Shown one piece after another: positions 8,571 through 16,854 of a DNA stretch of 64,000 nt. Numbering within the stretch: position 1 is the first letter of the stretch; the number at the start of each line of letters is the position of its first letter. The stretch comes from an uncultured Bacteroidales bacterium (GTDB lineage Bacteria; Bacteroidota; Bacteroidia; Bacteroidales; Muribaculaceae): assembly GCA_958418815.1 (NCBI GenBank), contig CATZGB010000012.1, positions 1 to 64,000 of the forward strand, written 5' to 3'. The notes under the pieces are model-generated. The model ran no database searches and was not told the DNA's origin. It saw only the letters and a list, made by a program, of their open reading frames with translations. The translations under genes were made by a program, and so were the position numbers.

Positions 8571-10127
8571 TCAGACAATGCGGCAGGTGGGGTTGAGGAG
8601 GAAGAGGCGGCGGGTGGCGCGGGTGACCGAGGTGTAGAGCCAGCGGTAGAAGTCGAGGCTCAGGTATGCCTCGGGGGGGATGTAGCCCATGTCGACAAAC
8701 ACCGAGTCCCACTGGCCGCCCTGGGCCTTGTGGCAGGTGACGGCATAGGCGTACTTGACCTGCAGGGCGTTGAAATACGGGCAGTTGCGCAATGCCTCGC
8801 GCTGGTATGAGGGGGAGGCGTAGATCCGGTCGGCCTCCAGGAGGGTGCGGCGTCCGATGGTCTCCACCTTCTCGCGGGGGAGCCCGGCGGTGTCGGCGGT
8901 CAGGGAGTCAAGCACGATTTTGGCGTTAATGCGGCTGTCGCTGTCGGGGAGCCAGAGGGTGACATCGGCAAACTCGATCATGTCGCGCACCTCGGTGGTG
9001 AGGATTTCCTCCACCACTGCCACCTCGCCGTTGGCCAGGAAATATGGCACCCGCCCGCGCGAGGCGGGGGGAATGTCGACGGCCTGACGGTCGTCGGGGC
9101 GGGCGACACCTCCCGGCAGGGGGTCGAACACCGGTGTGGGGCTGACCTGCACAGCGGCAGGCCCCTGTCCTTGCGCCGCCTGTTCGGCCAGGAGCTTGCG
9201 GTGGCGGTTGGGCCAGTAATAGTTGTTTTTCGAGATAAGCAGGCGGTCCCCCTTGGAAAGAATCTCCTCGCGGTCGAAAATCTGCTTCCTGACGGCGAGG
9301 TTGAAGTCGACCGCGCGGCGGTTTGAGCGGGTGATGATTATGGTCTGGTCCTCGCCATATTCGGCAAACGATTTCCCCAGCTCATCCTCCATGTCTTCGG
9401 GCAGCACCACCGCGACATCCTCGAATCGGCCCACGGTAAGCTGCGGCTCGGGCAGGGTCTCCTGGGTCATCGCGCGTCGCAGCCAGGTGGCGTTGTAGAG
9501 TATCCCCGACCGCTGTTTCTGGCGCACGGTGCGGGTGATTGTCGCGCGGGTCACCCTCAGCCCCATAGCCTTGAACGCCGCCGCCGACATGGCCGGCGAC
9601 TCACTGCTGCCCACCGGGGGTAGCTGGGCGGTGTCGCCAAGGAGAATCAGCTTGCAGTTCTGGCCGGTGTAGACATACATCACCAGGTCCTGCAGCAGGT
9701 TCATCCCCCCGTCGTTCCCCTCCCCTATCATCGAAGCCTCGTCGACGATGAAGATGGTGTTGACATGGGGGTTGTGGTTGATTTTCGCCATCGTCGGCGA
9801 ACCGTCGGAGTTGAACGACCCCGAGGTGTAGATCTGGCGGTGGATGGTGTGGGCGGGGAAACCAGTGAAAGAGGCCAGCACCTTGGCGGCGCGGCCCGTC
9901 GAGGCGAGCAGCATCGTGTGGACGCCCACCCTGTGGAGGCTTCTCACCAGCGCCCCCATCACGGAGGTCTTCCCCGTGCCGGCATATCCGTTGAGGATGA
10001 ACACCGAGTCGCTTGGGGTGTCGGCCGAGCAGAAACGCGCCAGGGCGGCGGTCAGCTGAATCTGCTGATCGGTAGGCTCGAAAGGCATCTCCTCGAGCAT
10101 CACTTCGCCGAATCCCAGTACATCCAT
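8571..10127 (-). CDS. RecD-like ATP-dependent DNA helicase (superfamily 1)
   Basis: 518 residues. Walker A NGYAGTGKTS at about 46-55, Walker B IFIVDEASMIG at about 122-132, motif III LLGDTAQLPPVGSSESPA, and near the C-terminus YAVTCHKAQGGQWDSVFVD and YTSVTRATRRLFLL, the UvrD_C_2 pattern of RecD and RecD2 helicases. It lacks the long N-terminal helix-hairpin-helix part of RecD2, so it is the short Bacteroidetes form. It should translocate on single-stranded DNA in repair or recombination; the substrate is not known from the sequence. It lies 51 bases after cysS on the same strand with a hairpin between them, so it is possibly co-transcribed. I see no RecB or RecC nearby. Confidence 0.9.
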   Translation of the reverse strand: MDVLGFGEVMLEEMPFEPTDQQIQLTAALARFCSADTPSDSVFILNGYAGTGKTSVMGALVRSLHRVGVHTMLLASTGRAAKVLASFTGFPAHTIHRQIYTSGSFNSDGSPTMAKINHNPHVNTIFIVDEASMIGEGNDGGMNLLQDLVMYVYTGQNCKLILLGDTAQLPPVGSSESPAMSAAAFKAMGLRVTRATITRTVRQKQRSGILYNATWLRRAMTQETLPEPQLTVGRFEDVAVVLPEDMEDELGKSFAEYGEDQTIIITRSNRRAVDFNLAVRKQIFDREEILSKGDRLLISKNNYYWPNRHRKLLAEQAAQGQGPAAVQVSPTPVFDPLPGGVARPDDRQAVDIPPASRGRVPYFLANGEVAVVEEILTTEVRDMIEFADVTLWLPDSDSRINAKIVLDSLTADTAGLPREKVETIGRRTLLEADRIYASPSYQREALRNCPYFNALQVKYAYAVTCHKAQGGQWDSVFVDMGYIPPEAYLSLDFYRWLYTSVTRATRRLFLLNPTCRIV

Positions 10128-10149
10128 GTCAGTGTGTTCTTTTCAGGCG

Positions 10150-10170
10150 CTGCCCGGCCATTCCGGGCAG
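10150..10170. terminator. Hairpin between cysS and the helicase gene
   Basis: CTGCCCGG (10150-10157) and CCGGGCAG (10163-10170) with a five-base loop, in the 51-base gap between the genes. No U-tract follows on the minus strand, so it may attenuate or punctuate the transcript, not fully end it. Confidence 0.45.
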
Positions 10171-10178
10171 GCCGCAGG

Positions 10179-11675
10179 TCATTTGAGGCTCCACTCCGCG
10201 CCATTCTTGGTGTCCTTGACCGAGAAGCCGAGGGCGGCCAGCTGGTCGCGGATGAGGTCTGAGGTGGCCCAGTCCTTGCGGGCCTTGGCCTCGCCGCGCA
10301 GTTTGAGCAGCAGGTCGACCGCGCCACGGTAAGGCTCCATCGAGTCTTTCCCGGAGGCGGAGAGGCCGCCGGCCTGCTCGTCGACGATTCCGAGGATGTC
10401 GAAGAGGTAGGTCTGGAAGATGTCGCGCAGCGCGTCGATGTCGGCAGCGGTGGCCTTGGCGTGTCCGTCGTTGACCTTGTTGACCAGCGAGACAGCCTCG
10501 AAGAGGTTGGCGATAACGATGGGGGTGTTGAGGTCGTCGTCCATGGCCTCCTGGCAGGCGCGGCCAACGCGCTCGATTTCCGCGCTGATGTCGGATGTCT
10601 CCGAAGCCTGGAGCGACCCGATGCGGCGCCATCCGTCGAGCAGCTTCTCCAGGGCCTTCTCCGAAGCCTGGAGGGCCTCGTTGGAGAAATCGACCGTCGA
10701 GCGGTAATGCGCCATCAGGATGAACAGGCGGATGGTCATCGGCGAATAAGCCTTCTCAAGCTTCTCGTGGGTGCCGTTGAAAAACTCGTCGAGGGTGATG
10801 AAGTTGCCCAGCGACTTGCCCATCTTCTGTCCGTTGATGGTGATCATGTTGTTGTGCATCCAGTAATGCACCGAGTCGTGGCCGTTGCAGGCCACGGTCT
10901 GGGCGATCTCACACTCGTGGTGGGGGAATTTCAGGTCGATGCCGCCGCCATGGATGTCAAACTCCTGGCCGAGGTATTTCTCGCTCATCGTGGAGCATTC
11001 CAGGTGCCAGCCGGGGAAACCGTCGCTCCAGGGGGATGGCCAGCGCATGATATGCTCGGGCGAGGCCTTTTTCCAGAGGGCGAAGTCGGCGGGGTGGCGC
11101 TTCTCGGCCTGGCCGTCGAGGGCGCGGGTCTCGCTGAGCAGCTCCTCCACGTTGCGTCCCGAGAGCTTGCCGTAATGATATTTGGCGTTGTAGGCCGGCA
11201 CATCGAAGTAGACCGACCCGTTGCTCTCGTAGGCCAGCCCGGCGTCGAGTATCTTCTTGACATACTCGATCTGCTCGATGATATGGCCCGAGGCGTGGGG
11301 CTCGATCGAGGGGGGAAGCACGTTGAGCCGCTCCATGGCCTTGTGGTAGCGGTTGAGATAGTGTTGCACAACCTCCATCGGCTCCAGCTGTTCGAGGCGG
11401 GCCTTCTTGGCGATTTTGTCCTCACCCTCGTCGGCGTCATGCTCGAGATGGCCCACGTCAGTGATGTTGCGGACATAGCGGACCTTGTAGCCGAGCCAAC
11501 AGAGGTAGCGGTAAAGCACATCGAAGGTGATGGCCGGACGGGCATGGCCAAGATGGCCGTCGCCGTAGACAGTCGGGCCGCAGACATACATGCCCACGCG
11601 CCCCTCGTGGATGGGACGGAAGAGTTCCTTGTTTCTCGAGAGTGAGTTGTAAATCAGGAGGTTGTTGGGTTTCAT
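10179..11675 (-). CDS. cysS: Cysteinyl-tRNA synthetase
   Basis: 498 residues, family-typical. A class I synthetase of the cytoplasm that charges tRNA-Cys. The zinc-binding start CGPTVYGDGHLGHAR holds the HIGH-like motif, WHLECSTMSEKYLG carries another zinc ligand, and KMGKSLGNFITL is the KMSKS loop. The C-terminal anticodon-binding region (RLFILMAHYRSTVDFSNEAL onward) is complete. It starts 23 bases upstream of the DUF3467 terminator hairpin, on the same strand, so it must have its own promoter near 11680-11705 or read through from 11750. Confidence 0.97.
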   Translation of the reverse strand: MKPNNLLIYNSLSRNKELFRPIHEGRVGMYVCGPTVYGDGHLGHARPAITFDVLYRYLCWLGYKVRYVRNITDVGHLEHDADEGEDKIAKKARLEQLEPMEVVQHYLNRYHKAMERLNVLPPSIEPHASGHIIEQIEYVKKILDAGLAYESNGSVYFDVPAYNAKYHYGKLSGRNVEELLSETRALDGQAEKRHPADFALWKKASPEHIMRWPSPWSDGFPGWHLECSTMSEKYLGQEFDIHGGGIDLKFPHHECEIAQTVACNGHDSVHYWMHNNMITINGQKMGKSLGNFITLDEFFNGTHEKLEKAYSPMTIRLFILMAHYRSTVDFSNEALQASEKALEKLLDGWRRIGSLQASETSDISAEIERVGRACQEAMDDDLNTPIVIANLFEAVSLVNKVNDGHAKATAADIDALRDIFQTYLFDILGIVDEQAGGLSASGKDSMEPYRGAVDLLLKLRGEAKARKDWATSDLIRDQLAALGFSVKDTKNGAEWSLK

Positions 11676-11704
11676 CGTTGTCGGGGTTGATGCATTAAAC
11701 CGAA

Positions 11705-11732
11705 GGCCCGGGGCTACTGAAAGCCCCGGGCC
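11705..11732 (-). terminator. Terminator-like hairpin after the DUF3467 gene
   Basis: Perfect 11-bp stem (11705-11715 with 11722-11732) with a six-base loop, 18 bases past the stop at 11750. On the minus strand TTCGGTTTAATG follows, which is only weakly U-rich. It separates the DUF3467 gene from cysS. Confidence 0.65.
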
Positions 11733-11749
11733 GCCGGCATCAATGGGTT

Positions 11750-12052
11750 TTACGCCTGGAAGGGGTTGGCATTGTTGTTGCCCTGGGCAACCTTGCGCTC
11801 GATTTCGCCGAAGGTGTTCTCATACTTCTGGATGTTGTCGCGCAGGGCGAAGAGAAGGTTCTTGGCGTTCTCAGGGTTCATGATCACGCGGGTGTTGACG
11901 CGGGCCTGGGGCATGTTGGGGGAAACGGCGATGAAGTCGATGAAGAATTCGCCGGGGGTGTGGGCGATGACGGCCAGGTTTGCGTAGTGGCCGCCGGCGA
12001 TTTCGGGGGTGAGCTCGATCTTGATTTCCTGCTGTTTGTTGTTTTCTGCCAT
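11750..12052 (-). CDS. DUF3467 domain-containing protein
   Basis: 100 residues from ATG 12052 (MAENNKQQEIKIELTPEIAG); a longer frame up to 12118 would overlap the promoter and is rejected. The family is small, cytoplasmic and widespread in Bacteroidetes, of unknown role. Visible motifs: GGHYANLAVIAHTPGEFFIDF, then PQARVNTRVIMNPENAKNLLFAL. It has a well-formed promoter at 12107-12138 and its own terminator hairpin, so it is an independent unit. Confidence 0.9.
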   Translation of the reverse strand: MAENNKQQEIKIELTPEIAGGHYANLAVIAHTPGEFFIDFIAVSPNMPQARVNTRVIMNPENAKNLLFALRDNIQKYENTFGEIERKVAQGNNNANPFQA

Positions 12053-12106
12053 GACAGTATAAGTTATGATTGTTAATGAATAATTTTCGATGTCTCGTGT
12101 ATGGCA

Positions 12107-12138
12107 CAAAGTTAGCAAATATTATGCCAACCTGCAAC
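12107..12138 (-). promoter_or_regulatory. Promoter of the DUF3467 gene
   Basis: On the minus strand GTTG (12135-12138), a spacer of 20, then TAACTTTG (12107-12114), a perfect -7 box. An A-rich tract (12146-12153 on the minus strand) lies just upstream. The arrangement closely resembles the promoter at 14639-14670. Confidence 0.65.
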
Positions 12139-12201
12139 CTCCTCAACTTTTTTTAATATCCCTTGTCAGACATTGGCAGAAAACGCATCACACCCACCTT
12201 A

Positions 12202-13143
12202 TTAACCGGCATTTGCCGTGTCAGGCAGCTCCCCGCCCCGGATGATGCGGCGCAGCCTGGGGGCCACCCTGCGGGAATATGCCGACGCGCCTTTGCCGTT
12301 GAGATGCACATTGTCATAGAAAAGCTCGGGATGCTCCAGGAACCAGGGGTCGGAGGTGTCATCTATGACATCAAAACCGATTTCGCGCCCCATCTCCCTG
12401 ACCCTGTCACTGACAGGGGTAACGTTGGCAGGCAGGTAGTAGCGCGGCGGGAAGAGGGCTATCAGCCTGATCCCCTCGCGGCGACACCGCTGCGCCAACC
12501 GCCTCAGCTCCTCCATCTGCGACTCATTGCCGGGGATGGTGTCAGTGGCCTCCATCAGTTCTGGCGGGAAAGGGGGTGAGGGTTTGGCGATGAAACCGTT
12601 CTCACCGGGGGTGTTCGGGGTCACGATATGGTAGAGCAGCATTCTCCACCATATGGAGTTGAAACGGTAAAAGGATGATTTCAGGAAATATTTCTGATAG
12701 GGGGAAACTGACTCCAGGCAGGAGTCGACGCTGTGGTACCCCATCCCGTAATAAGGGCTGAGGATATTGTATCGGGGGCCCACCCCGTCATGATCCATCA
12801 GGCCGCCGTAAAGCCCGAGGATCACCACCTTGGGCCTGTGGCGCATCAGCAGGCAGTCGAGCAGAGAATGGAAAAACGCCATCTGCTGGCCGTTGGAGGC
12901 GGCGTTGTAGACGGTCATCCCGAGGGAATCGTCAAGCACCGACGGCATCAGGCTGTTGAGCATCACGCTGTTGCCCAGGATGATGACATCCTGGTCGGCA
13001 TCCTTTATGGTGTAGTCGACCGACGCGCAGTCGCCTGGGAGACGGTGGGTCTGGAGGTATCGTTTCGAGGCATATCCGGCAAACAGGTCTGCAACGACCA
13101 CCACAATCACCACTCCAAACAGATATACAAGCAGTCTCTTCAT
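12202..13143 (-). CDS. SGNH/GDSL-type hydrolase-like protein paired with an MBOAT acyltransferase
   Basis: 313 residues with an N-terminal signal anchor (residues 4-24). The block I motif is ILGNSVMLNS with Ser59 as the likely nucleophile, and block V is YDNVHLNGKG with Asp277 and His280. This matches SGNH proteins of the DltD/AlgX-like type that work in the periplasm with an MBOAT partner to move acyl groups onto polysaccharide. It starts 5 bases after the MBOAT stop, clearly one operon. The substrate cannot be told; acetylation of an exopolysaccharide is an inference from the neighbouring polymer genes. Confidence 0.75.
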   Translation of the reverse strand: MKRLLVYLFGVVIVVVVADLFAGYASKRYLQTHRLPGDCASVDYTIKDADQDVIILGNSVMLNSLMPSVLDDSLGMTVYNAASNGQQMAFFHSLLDCLLMRHRPKVVILGLYGGLMDHDGVGPRYNILSPYYGMGYHSVDSCLESVSPYQKYFLKSSFYRFNSIWWRMLLYHIVTPNTPGENGFIAKPSPPFPPELMEATDTIPGNESQMEELRRLAQRCRREGIRLIALFPPRYYLPANVTPVSDRVREMGREIGFDVIDDTSDPWFLEHPELFYDNVHLNGKGASAYSRRVAPRLRRIIRGGELPDTANAG

Positions 13144-13148
13144 CGCAA

Positions 13149-14570
13149 TCAGAACTGGAAGTAAATGAACTGGCCTCCGTCGAAACGCCCGCAGAGGAGA
13201 ATCACAATCACAAGCATGGCGGTATAGAGGATGTCACGCACCACCGACGGGCCGCTCAGGTAAGGCACATTCCATTTGTATTCCACCCACATCTCCCGCA
13301 ACATCAGGCATCCGATCAGCAGGAAAGAGAGCAACAGGGTCGGCACCCCCTCGCCTGTGTAGAGCATCCCGGGATGGGTGAACATCTTGGTGAAAGCCAG
13401 CCATGCGTCAGACAATGAATTGGCCCGGAAAAACACCCACCCGGCCATCACCATCAGGAAGACAAAAAGGATGTTGATTATCCGCGTCAATGGGCCCTCC
13501 TTGAAGTCAAGCCATCTGACATGGCGTTTGAGATTGTTGCCGACAAGCATCAGCCCATGGAAGCCGCCCCACATGACAAAGGTCCAGCTGGCCCCGTGCC
13601 ACAGGCCGCTGACAAGCATCGTGGCCATGGTATTGGCGGTCTGACGACGGCGCGAACAGCGGTTTCCACCCAGCGAGATATACACATAGTCGGTGAACCA
13701 TGAACTGAGCGATATGTGCCATCTCCTCCAGAAATCCTTGAATGACCCTGCCAGGTAAGGCTGGCGGAAATTCTGCATCAGGTCGAACCCCATGCATCTG
13801 GCCGCCCCGATGGCAATCAGGGAGTAGCCTCCGAAGTCACAGAGTATCTGGAATGTGAAGAAAAAGGTGGCGAGCCACACACTCGGCCCCGTGTGGTAAG
13901 GGAGGTTGTTGTAGACCGCGTCGACATATCCCGAGACGCTGTCGGCTATGCAAAGTTTCATGAAATAGCCAAACATCATCATCTTCAGCCCCTCGATTAT
14001 CTTCAGCCCGTCGAACCTGTGGACATAGCCAAACTGGGGAAGCAGGTTGGATGAACGCTCGATAGGGCCGGCCACAAGCTGCGGAAAGAAGGAGACAAAC
14101 AAGGCGTAGCGTCCGAGGCTGCGGGCCGGCTCAACCGTGCCCCGCCATACATCGACGATATAACCTACCGCCTGGAATGTGTAGAATGAGATGCCCACCG
14201 GCAGAAGGAGCGAGAAATGCGGCACCTCCATCCTCACGCCAAGCATGTCGAGCAGGGAGAACACCTCCCCGGTGATGAAATTGAAGTACTTGAACAGGAA
14301 GAGTATCGCGAGGTTGGCACCGATGCAAGACCAGAGCCATAGCCGCCTGCGTCTGCGGCATGCCTGCGGCGTGCGGGCTATCAGAAGAGACGCGCCCCAT
14401 GTGGTGACAGTGGAGAAAAGGATGAGCAACGCGTAGACCGGCTCCCAGTTCATATAGAAATAGTAGCTCGCCACCAGAAGCATACCGTTGCGCAGGCGCG
14501 GGTTGAGCAACCAGTACAGGCTGACAACTATCGGGAAAAACAGAAGGAACTGCAATGAATTGAACAGCAT
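13149..14570 (-). CDS. MBOAT-family membrane O-acyltransferase
   Basis: 473 residues with about ten membrane segments, the size of AlgI/DltB-type proteins. The signature histidine lies near residue 322 in GLWHGASWTFVMWGGFHG, and YVYISLGGNRCSRRRQTAN and DFWRRWHISLSSWFTDY are standard MBOAT segments. It transfers acyl groups (usually acetyl) across the inner membrane to a polysaccharide or a carrier protein. Operon with the SGNH gene downstream. Its promoter at 14639-14670 is divergent from, and close to, that of the acyltransferase-3 gene. Confidence 0.92.
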   Translation of the reverse strand: MLFNSLQFLLFFPIVVSLYWLLNPRLRNGMLLVASYYFYMNWEPVYALLILFSTVTTWGASLLIARTPQACRRRRRLWLWSCIGANLAILFLFKYFNFITGEVFSLLDMLGVRMEVPHFSLLLPVGISFYTFQAVGYIVDVWRGTVEPARSLGRYALFVSFFPQLVAGPIERSSNLLPQFGYVHRFDGLKIIEGLKMMMFGYFMKLCIADSVSGYVDAVYNNLPYHTGPSVWLATFFFTFQILCDFGGYSLIAIGAARCMGFDLMQNFRQPYLAGSFKDFWRRWHISLSSWFTDYVYISLGGNRCSRRRQTANTMATMLVSGLWHGASWTFVMWGGFHGLMLVGNNLKRHVRWLDFKEGPLTRIINILFVFLMVMAGWVFFRANSLSDAWLAFTKMFTHPGMLYTGEGVPTLLLSFLLIGCLMLREMWVEYKWNVPYLSGPSVVRDILYTAMLVIVILLCGRFDGGQFIYFQF

Positions 14571-14638
14571 CTCATAAAGGGCTTTGTGGATAAGCAGCCC
14601 CGGTCACGGCGGCTCTCACCGGTTTTGTTTAAGAGACA

Positions 14639-14670
14639 CAAAATTAGCAAATAATCCACCAATCTGCAAC
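14639..14670 (-). promoter_or_regulatory. Promoter of the MBOAT operon
   Basis: GTTG (14667-14670), spacer of 20, TAATTTTG (14639-14646) on the minus strand. Flanked upstream by an A-tract (T-run 14681-14686 on the plus strand). The gap of about 65 bases to the start codon has a lower consensus to any Shine-Dalgarno. Confidence 0.65.
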
Positions 14671-14704
14671 CTCGCCCCCCTTTTTTGGACTTACCTGCGG
14701 CTCT

Positions 14705-14739
14705 TTTGGGTGAAGGTAGGATGTTTTTCCGTATATTTG
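14705..14739 (+). promoter_or_regulatory. Candidate promoter of the acyltransferase-3 gene
   Basis: TATATTTG at 14732-14739 is a full -7 match; TTTG at 14705-14708 is the nearest -33 but the spacer is 23, longer than usual. It would give a leader of about 25 bases before ATG 14769. Confidence 0.5.
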
Positions 14740-14768
14740 CAGACATATCCACTCAAACCGTCCTGACA

Positions 14769-15782
14769 ATGGCAAAAGAACGCGACCTGACATTCGACGC
14801 GCTGAAGATTTTCGCGATATTCCTCGTCCTCTGGGGCCACTGCATCCTGCATCTGACATCACGCGAGGCAGCCGACGACGCCCTCTTCAGGGTGATATAC
14901 TCCTTCCACATGCCGCTGTTCATGACGATGGCCGGATATTTTTCCGCCTCGGCGCTCGGGATGACATTCCGAGAGCTGCTGGTGGCCAAGGGGCGGCAGC
15001 TGATACTCCCCTCGGTGGTGGTCGGCAGTGTCTACATCCTTGACGGACTCGCGTTCGGAGAGCTGTCTGATGGGGTGAGGAGCTTCATCGGCATGCCATG
15101 GTTCCTGAAATGCACCTTCCTCTGCTTCGTGTTGTATTACCTCTGCGGGCGGGTGTTCAGGTCGCCGGTGTTGGCGGCCCTGGCGGGTGTGGCCATCTCG
15201 CTGGCCATTGGCCGGTTCAATTTCATGTGGATGTATCCCTGTTTCCTCTTCGGGGTCCTGGTCAGGAACAACATCAGGTGGATAAAGGATAATGCCGGGA
15301 TGCTGGCCCTGCTGTCGGGGCTGCTCTTCGGGGCGATGCTACTCTATTGGGACGCAGGGTTCTGGATAACGCGCGACAAAGTCGCCGCCATCAGGTCGCT
15401 GCCCGACACCACCCTGTTGCGCGGGTGGCTTTACTGGTACTCCTACAAAATCACAATCGGATTCGCCGGCACGGTGTTTTTCATTTCCCTGTTTGAATAC
15501 CTGTCAGAGAGGCTCAGCCCCACCACATTGGGGCGGCGGGTATGCGGCTGGGGCCAGCAGACCCTGGGCATCTACCTTTACCAGACGGTGATCATCGAGA
15601 TTGTCATGACCCGCTGGGTGAAAATCGACTCGGTATCCCCGGCGGTTTTTGACTTCATCATAGCCCCGGCGGTGTCGCTCGGCGTGCTGCTGCTCTGCCT
15701 GTGGCTGATAAACCTTACACGGAGGTCGCACGTGGCCTCGACGCTGCTGCTCGGGGTGCCCTGGAAGCGCGCCGCGAAGTAA
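14769..15782 (+). CDS. Acyltransferase-3 family membrane protein
   Basis: 337 residues from ATG 14769 (MAKERDLTFDALKIFAIFLV); the longer frame from 14685 would run over the promoter. About ten membrane segments. The first helix carries the family pattern with LWGHCILHL, where the His is conserved, and FHMPLFMTMAGYFSA follows. These enzymes acetylate or succinylate polysaccharides or lipids. It points toward the glycosyltransferase gene, the stops being only 3 bases apart. With the MBOAT pair this makes at least two acylation systems at one locus. Confidence 0.88.
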   Translation: MAKERDLTFDALKIFAIFLVLWGHCILHLTSREAADDALFRVIYSFHMPLFMTMAGYFSASALGMTFRELLVAKGRQLILPSVVVGSVYILDGLAFGELSDGVRSFIGMPWFLKCTFLCFVLYYLCGRVFRSPVLAALAGVAISLAIGRFNFMWMYPCFLFGVLVRNNIRWIKDNAGMLALLSGLLFGAMLLYWDAGFWITRDKVAAIRSLPDTTLLRGWLYWYSYKITIGFAGTVFFISLFEYLSERLSPTTLGRRVCGWGQQTLGIYLYQTVIIEIVMTRWVKIDSVSPAVFDFIIAPAVSLGVLLLCLWLINLTRRSHVASTLLLGVPWKRAAK

Positions 15783-15785
15783 GGG

Positions 15786-16838
15786 TCATCTTCCGGATAT
15801 GATGGCGCATGTGTCGCTGATGGCGGTCTGGCGGAAACGTTCACGCGTCATGAATGTTTCGACAGTGGCCAGCGCCCCCTCTGAGAGCTTGCGGCGCAGG
15901 CCGCGGTCGGCGACCACCCGGCCTATCGCGTCGGCCATCGCCGCGTCGTCACCGTCAGGCACCAGAAGGCCGTTGACCCCGTCCTTGACCGTGTAGGGCA
16001 TGGCGGAGTTGTCGAAGCACACCACCGGCAGCCCGTTGACCATCGACTCGCATATCACCATGCCGTAGCCCTCGAGGCGCGACGGGAAGGTGAAGATGTC
16101 GGCCTGGGAGATGATACGCTGCAGTTCGTCGTCACTGACAAAACCGGTGAACCTGACATCAAGCCCCTCCTCGGCAATCTTGCGGTCGAGCAACTCGTGG
16201 TAGTCGGGCTTGACGGTCTTCCCGACGATGGTCAGACGGCAACCGACACCGCGTTTCTTTAGAATCGACATCGCCCCGAGGAGATGAATCAACCCCTTGC
16301 GAGGCTCTATCGTGCCGATATACAGCAGGTTGCCCGCCACCGGGGCAGCCGGGAGCTGTGACGGGTGAGGCTCGAAAGGAATCTGCCAGTAATGTATCTC
16401 CTTGCGTGGAAACATGCCGCGGCAGAGGCCGTTGATATACGGGCTGGGGACAATGACGGCCGTAGTGCCGTTGAGGAATCCCACCTCAAGCCAGCGGTAG
16501 TAGGTGTGTCGCGCGCCGGTCATCCCGTGGAAGAGGAAATGATGGTGTATTATCCCGGTCTTTACCCCCATGGATTTCAGCAGCCATATCAGCGGCAGGA
16601 AGTTGAAGCAGTGGGCACTGTTGAACAGCACCAGGTCATAGCGTCTCAGCCTCCGGACAAGCATGAGGTTTCTCAGCGGGGAGAGATACTTGCGCAGCCG
16701 CCCCTTGTCGTTGTTGAGCCACACACGCTCCACCTCCATCCCGGGATGCCCTTTGTAATCCCGGTAGAGCATATCCTCATATTTCTCGCCCCCGGTGACA
16801 ATCTCACCCCCGTGGCTGTACAGAAAAAGTATCTTCAT
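15786..16838 (-). CDS. Glycosyltransferase family 4 protein
   Basis: 350 residues from ATG 16838 (MKILFLYSHGGEIVTGGEKYEDML); longer frames to 16985 overlap the upstream ATPase gene and have no signal. GT-B fold: N-terminal Rossmann with GGEIVTGGEKYED, C-terminal nucleotide-sugar domain with LLYIGTIEPRKGLIHLL and EX7E-type segment FPSRLEGYGMVICESMVNG. It is a retaining glycosyltransferase probably adding a sugar to a lipid-linked polysaccharide unit. It is the only clear glycosyltransferase in the polysaccharide region. It follows the ATPase gene by 16 bases. Confidence 0.9.
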   Translation of the reverse strand: MKILFLYSHGGEIVTGGEKYEDMLYRDYKGHPGMEVERVWLNNDKGRLRKYLSPLRNLMLVRRLRRYDLVLFNSAHCFNFLPLIWLLKSMGVKTGIIHHHFLFHGMTGARHTYYRWLEVGFLNGTTAVIVPSPYINGLCRGMFPRKEIHYWQIPFEPHPSQLPAAPVAGNLLYIGTIEPRKGLIHLLGAMSILKKRGVGCRLTIVGKTVKPDYHELLDRKIAEEGLDVRFTGFVSDDELQRIISQADIFTFPSRLEGYGMVICESMVNGLPVVCFDNSAMPYTVKDGVNGLLVPDGDDAAMADAIGRVVADRGLRRKLSEGALATVETFMTRERFRQTAISDTCAIISGR

Positions 16839-16854
16839 AATTCTTGCCGTCTGC

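Noticed and set aside
10461..11645. Open frame of 394 codons on the plus strand opposite cysS
   Set aside because: Antisense to a certain tRNA synthetase gene and without recognisable domains; a composition effect.
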